From an uncultured Solobacterium sp. (GTDB taxonomy: Bacteria > Bacillota_I > Bacilli_A > Erysipelotrichales > Erysipelotrichaceae): a stretch of 6,685 nt of DNA. The notes beneath the pieces were generated by a model, which was not told where the DNA came from, did no database searches, and saw only the letters and a program-made list of their open reading frames with translations. This document shows positions 1-5,837 of the stretch, in pieces. The stretch is from NCBI GenBank assembly GCA_900554555.1, contig USIC01000046.1:1-6685 (forward strand), written 5' to 3'. The position numbers and the translations under genes were made by a program. How positions within the stretch are numbered: the first letter of the stretch is position 1; each line of letters opens with the position of its first letter.

Positions 1-729
1 ATCCAATATTGGGCCAAGCGTGCGGATAGTTATTCCGTTGAAAATAATGAAGAACTAGCAGGGGCATCTACTGTTGCCTGGCTAAATGAACTAACAAGCC
101 ATTTCCCAAGAAAGAAAGACCTAAAGATATTAGATATCGGTACTGGTCCAGGGTTTATGGCAATTCTTCTCAGTCGAGCAGGTTATCAGGTAACAGGTAT
201 CGACTGTACTGAAGAGATGTTAAAACAAGCTCATGAAAATGCTAGAAAGTATCATTTATCCATTCGTCTTCTAAAACAACCAGCAGAACATTTGGAGTTT
301 GAAGATAATTCCGTTGATGTGATTATCAACCGTAATCTTACATGGAATTTAGAGAATCCTACAGCTGCCTATCAAGAGTGGTATCGTGTACTAAAGCCAT
401 CCGGCAAACTGATTGTCTTCGATGCGAATTGGTATCACTACTTATTCTATGAAGAGTTACGCAAAGCGTATGAAGAAGACCGCCAAAATGTAAAGCGTGC
501 GCATCTGTATGACCATAATATTGGCGAAAACTTTGACCAGATGGAGCGTATCGCAGAACAGTTACCGATGACGCTTATAGATAGACCTTCTTGGGACAAA
601 GTAGAATTAGAGAAGATTGGCTTTCAAGATATTCAGATTGATACAGAAGTATATCAAAGGGTATGGACGCAAGAGGAAAAAATTAATTACGCTTCTACTC
701 CTCTGTTTGAAATCGTCGCTACCAAATAG
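1..729 (+). CDS. Class I SAM-dependent methyltransferase (5' end outside window)
   Basis: The reading frame is open from the first base to a TAG at 727-729, giving 242 residues. The true start lies left of the window, because the peptide before the first internal Met already looks like family sequence (IQYWAKRADSY) and motif I comes before that Met would allow. The Rossmann-fold signature is clear. Motif I LDIGTGPGF is at about residues 44-52 of the fragment, and an acidic ribose-binding segment, GIDCTEEML, lies about 15 residues later. Further on come NRNLTWNLENP and then the VLKPSGKLIVFDANW strand, as in Methyltransf_11/UbiE-like enzymes. It should transfer a methyl group from S-adenosylmethionine in the cytoplasm; the acceptor cannot be read from the sequence. 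A TrmH-type gene follows after 12 bases on the same strand, so they are probably co-transcribed, but no shared pathway is evident. Confidence 0.88.
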   Translation: MQYWAKRADSYSVENNEELAGASTVAWLNELTSHFPRKKDLKILDIGTGPGFMAILLSRAGYQVTGIDCTEEMLKQAHENARKYHLSIRLLKQPAEHLEFEDNSVDVIINRNLTWNLENPTAAYQEWYRVLKPSGKLIVFDANWYHYLFYEELRKAYEEDRQNVKRAHLYDHNIGENFDQMERIAEQLPMTLIDRPSWDKVELEKIGFQDIQIDTEVYQRVWTQEEKINYASTPLFEIVATK

Positions 730-741
730 ATGTGATATGAT

Positions 742-1479
742 ATGACTATGGAAAAGATAAGTTCATTACAGAATACAAAAATAAAAAACTGGACTCTATT
801 ACATAAGAAAAAATACCGTGATGAAACGGGTTTATTTCTTGTGGAAGGAGAACATCTTATTGGTGAAGCTTTAGCGGCCAATGCCGTAGAAACAATTGTA
901 ACGGATACAACTTCACCATTTGACTTTGAACATGTGGTAGAAGTAACACCTGCCATTATGGCAAAGTTATCTGAGAATGTTTCAAATGTACATTACATTG
1001 CGGTTTGCCGTCAGTGTAAGCTAGATATTACAAAACAAAATCGTCTATTATTACTGGATGGTATTCAAGATCCTGGTAACCTTGGTACACTAATTCGTAC
1101 CGCAATTTCATTTGGTTTTGATGGCGTGTATTGTTCAACTGAGACTTGTGACCTTTATAACGATAAAGCAATTCGTTCTACCCAAGGTGCTTTATTCCAT
1201 ATTCCTGTTGTACGCAAAGACTTCTCTACTCTCATTCCTGCATTACAAAGTCAGGGTGTAAAAGTCATTGCGACTTCCTTACAGGAATCTACGACAATGA
1301 GTGAGATACCTGTAACAGAATGTATGGCATTTGTAATGGGGAATGAAGGACAAGGTGTTCATCAAGATATCATTGCACAGGCTGACTTTCGCGTACGCAT
1401 TGAAATGGAAGGCTTTGAGTCTTTAAATGTAGCAGTGGCAGGTGGAATTATTATGTATCATTATCGGAGTGGCAAATGA
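742..1479 (+). CDS. TrmH/SpoU-family RNA 2'-O-ribose methyltransferase
   Basis: This 245-residue protein carries all three SpoU (SPOUT, trefoil-knot) motifs. Motif 1 is DGIQDPGNLGTLIRTA at residues 106-121, with the conserved Asn113 and Arg119. Motif 2 is FVMGNEGQGV at 197-206. Motif 3 is IEMEGFESLNVAVAGGI at 220-236. Residues 30-100 match the usual N-terminal substrate-binding domain (FLVEGEHLIGEAL). Family knowledge says such enzymes methylate a ribose 2'-OH in tRNA or 23S rRNA using SAM; which nucleotide cannot be told here, so no rlmB or trmH symbol is given. The start is uncertain: ATG at 742 or at 748 (MEKISSLQ, which aligns better with typical family starts). Neither has a good SD, so translation may depend on ribosomes leaving the upstream gene 12 bases away. 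The stop codon overlaps the start of the next gene. Confidence 0.93.
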   Translation: MTMEKISSLQNTKIKNWTLLHKKKYRDETGLFLVEGEHLIGEALAANAVETIVTDTTSPFDFEHVVEVTPAIMAKLSENVSNVHYIAVCRQCKLDITKQNRLLLLDGIQDPGNLGTLIRTAISFGFDGVYCSTETCDLYNDKAIRSTQGALFHIPVVRKDFSTLIPALQSQGVKVIATSLQESTTMSEIPVTECMAFVMGNEGQGVHQDIIAQADFRVRIEMEGFESLNVAVAGGIIMYHYRSGK

Positions 1480-1883
1480 GTCAAAAGAAGAATCTAGATT
1501 ATTCTTTGAAAGATTTACAACCATCCCAGTTTTATATTTCGCAAGCGAAACTATCGAACATTCAAGCATGGTTTTGTAAAGATGATTTATCAAACTTTGA
1601 ACCTTTACCTGTAAAGGTATTAGATGGTATCCCAATCTTAACAGATGGACATACAAGGGCAGTTGCGGCAATACTTGCAGGCTTAGAATCGGTACCATTA
1701 GTCTATGATGAAGATGAACTGGATTGGAATCTATATCACTATTGTGTAGAACAATGTAATCAAAAGGGAATTCATTCTCCATATGATTTGGTTGATAGAG
1801 TGATTTCTGCTCATGACTATGAAGAAAAGTGGATTAACTGGTGTCAACAAATATCCAGTAAGTTACAACAGAATCAAAAGTAA
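1476..1883 (+). CDS. Small ParB-fold-like protein, function unknown
   Basis: This is a 135-residue protein. The segment LPVKVLDGIPILTDGHTRAVAAILAGLESVPLV (residues 44-76, key motif DGHTR at 57-61) resembles the ParB/sulfiredoxin-like N-terminal domain, in which a G-H-x-R box binds nucleotide or phosphate. No helix-turn-helix DNA-binding domain follows. Instead there is an acidic stretch (DEDELDW, 78-84) and a helical tail with several Cys and Trp residues, so it is not a chromosome-partitioning ParB. Similar stand-alone proteins are, to my recollection, common hypotheticals in Firmicutes. The ATG shares the sequence ATGA with the TGA of the methyltransferase gene, and GGAG at 1466-1469 sits 6 bases upstream. 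That points to translational coupling and perhaps a role linked to that enzyme, which is inference. The gene ends directly in a terminator hairpin. Confidence 0.82.
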   Translation: MSQKKNLDYSLKDLQPSQFYISQAKLSNIQAWFCKDDLSNFEPLPVKVLDGIPILTDGHTRAVAAILAGLESVPLVYDEDELDWNLYHYCVEQCNQKGIHSPYDLVDRVISAHDYEEKWINWCQQISSKLQQNQK

Positions 1884-1911
1884 AAGGCACATCAATCGAT
1901 ATGCCTTTTTT
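1882..1911. terminator. Bidirectional rho-independent terminator
   Basis: AAAAGGCA at 1882-1889 pairs with TGCCTTTT at 1902-1909, an 8-bp stem. The loop may close further through ATC/GAT (1891-1893 with 1898-1900). On the + strand a run of six T (1906-1911) follows, which ends the three-gene run. On the - strand the stem is followed by TTTT, A, C, TTTT, so it can also stop adhE, whose stop codon is 3 bases away at 1914-1916. It begins within the TAA of the ParB-like gene. Confidence 0.85.
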
Positions 1912-1913
1912 GA

Positions 1914-4583
1914 TTAGTGTTGTTCGTAATGAATTTCTGTTCCTTCGTAAGCTGCACGCATTAATTCGATCATATCCTTGATCATTGGAACACGTGGGTT
2001 CGCTGGGGAACACTGGTCTTCGTATGAGAGGTAAGCTAACTTCTCTAAGTTTTCTTCCCATTCCTTCTTGTCAACATTTTGTGACTTGAAGTTCATTGCC
2101 ATACCAACTTCAATACCTAAATCGTGAACTGCCTTGGCAAACTTTTCAACACCTTCTTGTACTGTGTTGAACTTGAGGCCGATAGCGTGAGCTAATTGGC
2201 AGTAGCGTTCATCAGCGTTGTAGTATTGGTACTTAGGCCATAGACCTGGTTTTTCTGGTTTTGTGCCGTTGTAACGGATGACGTATGGTAATAATGTACC
2301 GCAAGTACGTCCATGTACTGTATGGAATTCAGCACCAATCTTATGAGCCATAGAGTGGCACATACCTAAGTAAGCGTTCGCAAATGCCATACCAGCCATT
2401 GTGGAAGCGTTATGCATCTTCTCACGAGCTTCTTCGTCCTTAGCACCATAGTGTACAGCTCTTGGTAAGTATTCGAATACCATCTGTACTGCCTTTAATG
2501 CAAGAGCGTCTGTATAGTCAGTTGCCATTACAGATACGTATGCTTCACATGCGTGTGTTAATACGTCCATACCGGAGTCAGCTGTAACCTGTGCAGGTAA
2601 GCTCATTACAAGTGCTGGGTCAACGATTGCGACTGTAGGTGTTAATGAGTAGTCAGCTAATGGATACTTGAGTTTGTTTACTTTATCCGTAATAACTGCG
2701 AATGGTGATACTTCAGAACCTGTACCTGATGTAGTAGGGATACATACTAAGTGAGACTTCTTACCTAATTCAGGATACTGGAATGCACGCTTACGAATAT
2801 CCATGAACTTCTGCTTCAAGTCAGCGAAGTCAACTTCTGGGTGTTCGTAGAATAACCACATACCCTTAGCAGCGTCCATGGAGGAACCACCACCTAAAGC
2901 AATGATTGTATCTGGTTTGAAGGCTTGCATTAATTCCCAACCCTTCTTAACTGTCTGTAAGGATGGATCTGGTTCTACGTCGCAGAACAATTGAACTTGT
3001 ACCTTATTCTTACGGGCTGCTAACTGTTCAGTAATTCTTGATACATAACCTAAATCAACCATTGTGCGGTCTGTAACGATGAATGCACGATTGATTTCAC
3101 GCATGTCGCGTAAGTATGTGATGGAATTTTGTTCAATATAAATCTTGCTTGGAATCTTGAACCACTGCATTGTATTTCTCCTTTTACCTATCTTCTTGAT
3201 GTTAATCAGATTAATTGCACTAACGTTACCAGATACTGAATTGTGACCATAAGATCCGCAACCAAGTGTTAATGATGGAATAAAGGAGTTATAGATATTA
3301 CCGATACCACCGAATGTAGTAGGGGAGTTCCAAATTAAACGACAAGCTTTAATGCGTTCACCAAACTTCTTTGCTAATTCTGCGGAACGTGTATGAATCG
3401 CAGCTGTATGTCCAACACCGTTTAACATAACAGTAGCTTCTGCTTTATCAAATCCATCTTCAACGGAACTTGCTTTTTCCATTGCGAGTACTGGTGATAA
3501 TTTTTCACGTGATAGTGGTTCTTCAACACCTGGCTTTTCTAATTCAGCAACTAAGATGGATGTTTGAGGATCAACTTTGAAACCTGCTTGTTCAGCGATC
3601 CAAGCAGCTGGCTTACCAGCAACTGCACCGTTTAACTTTGCATTTTCTACGCCCTTGGAGTGAGCTGTATATCCAAACATATATGTTTCAAGTAATTTCT
3701 TTTCTTTAGGTGAGCAGAAGTGTACATTATAGTGTTTGAATTCTGCCTTAACATCTTCATAAATATTTTCATCAACGATAACTGTCTGTTCACTTGCACA
3801 AATCATACCGTTATCGAATGCTTTGGACATTGCGATGTCATTAACTGCTTGCTTGATATCTGCAGTTGTTTCGATATATGCAGGAGCGTTACCAGCACCT
3901 ACACCTAATGCAGGTTTACCACAGCTGTAAGCTGCCTTAACCATTGCGTTACCACCAGTTGCAAGAATTGTAGATACACCTGAATGATTCATAAGTGCAC
4001 TTGTTGCGTCCATAGATGGATGTTCAATCCACTGGATGCAGTTTTCAGGAGCACCAGCCTTTAAAGCTGCTTCATATACAATGCGTGCTGCTTCAGATGA
4101 ACACTTCTGTGCATTTGGATGGAACGCAAAGATGATAGGGTTTCTTGTCTTTAATGCAAGTAAACTCTTGAAGATTGCGGTTGAAGTAGGGTTTGTTACT
4201 GGTGTTAAACCTGCAACAACACCAACTGGCTCAGCTACTTCTGTAATACCTGTAACAGGGTCTTCACTGATGATACCGACTGTCTTTAGGTCACGTAGGT
4301 AATTCACCATGTACTCACATGCAAATAAGTTCTTTGTTGCTTTATCTTCGAATACACCACGTCCTGTTTCATCGACTGCTGCTTTCGCTAATGTACCATG
4401 CTGATCAAGTGCTGCTACTGTGCACTTTGCAACGATATAGTCGATTTTTTCTTGGTCAAATGATGCAAAGTCATTTAGTGCCTTTAATGCAAGGGCAACT
4501 TTTTCGTCTACTTCTTTGACACGAACTTCCACAGGGGCTGTATTTACTTTTGTTTCTTTAGTTTCTTTCTTTTTGACTGCCAT
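1914..4583 (-). CDS. adhE: Bifunctional acetaldehyde-CoA/alcohol dehydrogenase AdhE
   Basis: AdhE reduces acetyl-CoA to acetaldehyde and then to ethanol, using two NADH and regenerating NAD+ during fermentation; in the family it assembles into spirosome filaments in the cytoplasm. The start at 4583 (MAVKKKETKE) is chosen because GGAGG at 4592-4596 lies 8 bases upstream; the open frame continues 29 codons further but has no comparable start. The product is 889 residues, a usual AdhE length. The aldehyde dehydrogenase half (about 20-450) has the cofactor loop GVGAGNAP (227-234) and catalytic Cys262 in NGMICASEQ. The linker is KKIGKRRNTMQWF (463-475). The iron-alcohol dehydrogenase half (about 476-889) has GGGSSMDAAKG (564-574) and expected Fe ligands Asp673, His677, His743 and His757, with the same spacing as E. 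coli AdhE. A Lys-rich stretch of about 15 residues precedes the first helix. Arg codons are mostly CGT/CGC (21 of 26), as in highly expressed genes. Probable regulators are Rex and CcpA. Confidence 0.97.
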   Translation of the reverse strand: MAVKKKETKETKVNTAPVEVRVKEVDEKVALALKALNDFASFDQEKIDYIVAKCTVAALDQHGTLAKAAVDETGRGVFEDKATKNLFACEYMVNYLRDLKTVGIISEDPVTGITEVAEPVGVVAGLTPVTNPTSTAIFKSLLALKTRNPIIFAFHPNAQKCSSEAARIVYEAALKAGAPENCIQWIEHPSMDATSALMNHSGVSTILATGGNAMVKAAYSCGKPALGVGAGNAPAYIETTADIKQAVNDIAMSKAFDNGMICASEQTVIVDENIYEDVKAEFKHYNVHFCSPKEKKLLETYMFGYTAHSKGVENAKLNGAVAGKPAAWIAEQAGFKVDPQTSILVAELEKPGVEEPLSREKLSPVLAMEKASSVEDGFDKAEATVMLNGVGHTAAIHTRSAELAKKFGERIKACRLIWNSPTTFGGIGNIYNSFIPSLTLGCGSYGHNSVSGNVSAINLINIKKIGKRRNTMQWFKIPSKIYIEQNSITYLRDMREINRAFIVTDRTMVDLGYVSRITEQLAARKNKVQVQLFCDVEPDPSLQTVKKGWELMQAFKPDTIIALGGGSSMDAAKGMWLFYEHPEVDFADLKQKFMDIRKRAFQYPELGKKSHLVCIPTTSGTGSEVSPFAVITDKVNKLKYPLADYSLTPTVAIVDPALVMSLPAQVTADSGMDVLTHACEAYVSVMATDYTDALALKAVQMVFEYLPRAVHYGAKDEEAREKMHNASTMAGMAFANAYLGMCHSMAHKIGAEFHTVHGRTCGTLLPYVIRYNGTKPEKPGLWPKYQYYNADERYCQLAHAIGLKFNTVQEGVEKFAKAVHDLGIEVGMAMNFKSQNVDKKEWEENLEKLAYLSYEDQCSPANPRVPMIKDMIELMRAAYEGTEIHYEQH
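3168..3185 (-). promoter_or_regulatory. Possible internal ribosome binding site and ATG at the AdhE domain junction
   Basis: Read on the - strand, AAAAGGAG (3185-3178) is followed by 7 bases and then ATG (3170-3168), the codon for Met472 of AdhE. This is as good an SD/start arrangement as those of the window's normal genes. Initiation here would give a 418-residue protein consisting of the whole iron-alcohol dehydrogenase domain. Those bases also encode the conserved KRRNTM linker, so the match could be a by-product of coding. Against pure chance, Arg468 is encoded by AGG, the only AGG among 26 Arg codons in the gene. Confidence 0.35.
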
Positions 4584-4596
4584 GTCCTTTTCCTCC

Positions 4597-4614
4597 ATGT
4601 GAATTATTTCACGT
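4597..4614 (-). promoter_or_regulatory. Rex-like operator of adhE
   Basis: The 18-bp element ATGTGAATTATTTCACGT (+ strand) has a perfect GTGAA-N4-TTCAC inverted repeat and matches the Rex consensus TTGTGAA-N4-TTCACAA at 11 of 14 defined positions. It lies directly upstream of the adhE SD (4592-4596) and covers the transcription start predicted from the promoter, so a bound repressor would block initiation. Rex is the NADH/NAD+ sensor that commonly represses adhE in Gram-positive bacteria and releases DNA when NADH is high. No rex gene is in the window. Confidence 0.65.
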
Positions 4615-4619
4615 AAGCA

Positions 4620-4648
4620 AGAATACCACGTTTGCATAATCAAGACAA
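4620..4648 (-). promoter_or_regulatory. adhE promoter (sigma-A type, extended -10)
   Basis: On the - strand TTGTCT (4648-4643) is separated by 17 bases from TATTCT (4625-4620). The bases just before the -10 read TGG, an extended -10 (TGN). Each hexamer matches consensus at 4 of 6 positions, so the promoter may lean on the TG element and on an activator. The start of transcription is expected near 4613, giving a leader of about 30 bases. Confidence 0.6.
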
Positions 4649-4671
4649 TAGTAAATGATAAAAAAATCACA

Positions 4672-4685
4672 AGTAATCGCTTACA
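4672..4685 (-). promoter_or_regulatory. cre-like CcpA site upstream of adhE
   Basis: On the - strand TGTAAGCGATTACT matches the catabolite-responsive element consensus TGWAANCGNTNWCA at every defined position except the last. Its centre is about 65 bases upstream of the predicted adhE start, a position from which CcpA is known to activate (as at Bacillus ackA and pta) rather than block. Activation of ethanol formation during sugar excess would fit, but the direction is inferred. Confidence 0.55.
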
Positions 4686-4710
4686 TTTTAAAAATTAATA
4701 TTTTTGAAAG

Positions 4711-4731
4711 AAAAAAGGGCATTATTGCCCT
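4711..4731 (-). terminator. Rho-independent terminator of the acylphosphatase gene
   Basis: On the - strand AGGGCA (4731-4726) pairs with TGCCCT (4721-4716) around a 4-base loop, followed by a run of T to 4711. It starts 20 bases after the acylphosphatase stop codon and separates that unit from adhE, which has its own promoter downstream. Confidence 0.8.
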
Positions 4732-4751
4732 AAGAAAATGTTGTATGCATG

Positions 4752-5030
4752 TTAATAATACTGACAGGAAAATCGTCTTTCATCTGGGATGATAGGGACA
4801 ACTTTACAGGAGTAATCATCAACTTTGATGAAACGACCATCTCCTTTAATGATAGTCGCAAGGAATTGGTCAATGGTATCACTTTCTCCTTGTACATAGA
4901 TTTCTACCAAACCATTATCTAGATTTTTCACACTTCCCGTTAATCCATAAGATTGTGCATGCATTGAAACGAAGTAGCGAAAACCGACACCTTGAACTCG
5001 TCCTTCTACGAAAATATGATAGCGTACCAT
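4752..5030 (-). CDS. acyP: Acylphosphatase
   Basis: The product is 92 residues, the normal size of this single-domain ferredoxin-like enzyme. It hydrolyses the carboxyl-phosphate bond of acyl phosphates such as acetyl phosphate or 1,3-bisphosphoglycerate in the cytoplasm. The signature GRVQGVGFRYF is at residues 10-20 with the phosphate-binding Arg18. The second signature, GLTGSVKNLDNGLVEI, is at 29-44 with catalytic Asn36; the 18-residue Arg-Asn spacing equals that of the characterised animal enzymes. The start at 5030 is set by a strong SD, AAGGAGG (5045-5039), 8 bases upstream, and the family N terminus fits. The frame stays open upstream, but those Met codons lie at or before the predicted transcription start. 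It is a single-gene unit ending in its own hairpin, next to adhE but independently transcribed. Confidence 0.95.
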   Translation of the reverse strand: MVRYHIFVEGRVQGVGFRYFVSMHAQSYGLTGSVKNLDNGLVEIYVQGESDTIDQFLATIIKGDGRFIKVDDYSCKVVPIIPDERRFSCQYY

Positions 5031-5051
5031 AACATCCTCCTCCTTACAGAG

Positions 5052-5081
5052 ATTATACAAAATAGATTTTCTACTATACAA
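5052..5081 (-). promoter_or_regulatory. Acylphosphatase promoter
   Basis: On the - strand TTGTAT (5081-5076), an 18-base spacer and a perfect TATAAT (5057-5052) lie just upstream of the SD at 5045-5039. Transcription should begin around 5045, so the leader is short, about 15 bases. The -35 is weak (3 of 6), and it overlaps the promoter of the divergent gene. Confidence 0.55.
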
Positions 5082-5091
5082 GTCATATAAT
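5063..5091 (+). promoter_or_regulatory. Promoter of the S51-like gene
   Basis: A perfect -10 TATAAT lies at 5086-5091. The -35 at the proper distance (TAGATT, 5063-5068, 17-base spacer) is poor. The start of transcription should be near 5098, leaving only about 11 bases before the ATG at 5109. This rules against the earlier in-frame ATG at 5094, which would not be in the transcript. Confidence 0.5.
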
Positions 5092-5108
5092 GAATGCAGG
5101 TGATAAAC

Positions 5109-5816
5109 ATGATACATATACTATTAAATCAATTTACATTCGACCAAGCTTGGGGCTTTGGTGAATTATCTCAACTCATTGAAAAAGATATGAAGGTATT
5201 GATGATGCCGTTATCGTATAACGATGGTTGGTCTAATGAATTTGCGACATGGGATGACTTCTTTGCGAAAGGGAAACCAGCGTATGAAATGATGGTGCGT
5301 CCTTTCTATAACTATGGCATCCGTGAAAAACAAATCAGTTGGTTTAATTATTACAAGGATAACTACGCAAGCGCAAAAGCGAAAATTAAAGCTGCAGATA
5401 TTATTGTGATCACTGGTGATTGTGGTGAATGGATCATGCAGAGAATCGAAGATTTAGGCTTGCGTGATTTGTTATGCAACTTTGATGGTATCCTAATAGG
5501 ACATCATGCAGGTGCTCTTGTACAACTTGATACATTTCACGAGTCAAATCTAGATAATACATTTGAACTACAAGAAGGACTGGGGCTACTATCAGAATTT
5601 GATGTGGATATAAATTACGTCGAAGACGAAGAACATTTGTCTACAATCATACGTGAAATTGAAGATGTAGGAAATCCTGTTGTAGCAATTCCTAAAAACA
5701 GTGGTCTATTAATCGTGGATGGTGAATTTACATTACTTGGAGATGCCTTTGTTTTAAATCATACACATCTAGATGATATCTATCGTGCCTATGATAGTTA
5801 TCGTTATGATGTATAA
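5109..5816 (+). CDS. Class I glutamine amidotransferase/peptidase S51-like protein with degenerate active site
   Basis: This 235-residue protein resembles the S51 branch of the class I glutamine-amidotransferase-like fold (dipeptidase E, cyanophycinase and relatives). Evidence is the order of elements: ADIIVITGDCGEW (96-108, the position of the usual TGG-x-P loop), FDGILIGHHAGALVQ (125-139, the nucleophile elbow), then GLGLLSEFDVDINY (157-170) and a final SGLLIVDGEFTLLGD strand pair (198-212). In active members the elbow reads G-x-S-A-G-A; here Ser is replaced by His133. The downstream His of the family's HY/HF box appears to be Asn169. It may therefore be non-catalytic or have another role. 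The start at 5109 is chosen from AGGTGA at 5098-5103 and the promoter position. The GNAT gene follows after 21 bases, probably in the same transcript. Family assignment is by motif only. Confidence 0.75.
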   Translation: MIHILLNQFTFDQAWGFGELSQLIEKDMKVLMMPLSYNDGWSNEFATWDDFFAKGKPAYEMMVRPFYNYGIREKQISWFNYYKDNYASAKAKIKAADIIVITGDCGEWIMQRIEDLGLRDLLCNFDGILIGHHAGALVQLDTFHESNLDNTFELQEGLGLLSEFDVDINYVEDEEHLSTIIREIEDVGNPVVAIPKNSGLLIVDGEFTLLGDAFVLNHTHLDDIYRAYDSYRYDV

Positions 5817-5837
5817 CTTCTAAAGGGGAAATTGTGA

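Noticed and set aside
687..956. 89-codon - strand open frame across the junction of the first two genes
   Set aside because: It overlaps two well-supported + strand genes and has no protein-like features.
1423..1782. 119-codon open frame on the - strand opposite the ParB-like gene
   Set aside because: It is antisense to a recognisable protein with coupled translation, has no SD that I see, and has no domain-like sequence.
4036..4519. Open frames on the + strand inside adhE (4036-4302, 4319-4519, also 3720-3908)
   Set aside because: They are antisense to conserved AdhE sequence and show low-complexity translation without motifs, so they are shadows of a strongly biased gene.
4584..4670. Upstream extension of the adhE frame to 4670 (a further 29 codons starting MIFLSF, which looks like a membrane segment)
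   Set aside because: It runs through the predicted promoter, Rex-like operator and SD, and has no SD of its own. The start at 4583 has an excellent SD.
4654..4672. Possible second Rex half-site (TTGTGA on the - strand at 4672-4667) next to the cre
   Set aside because: The partner half matches the consensus poorly and the spacing region is a T run. One half-site is not enough to call an operator.
5094..5108. Earlier ATG (5094) as start of the S51-like gene
   Set aside because: It lies 3 bases after the -10 box, so it would be upstream of the transcript start, and it has no SD. ATG 5109 has AGGTGA at proper spacing.
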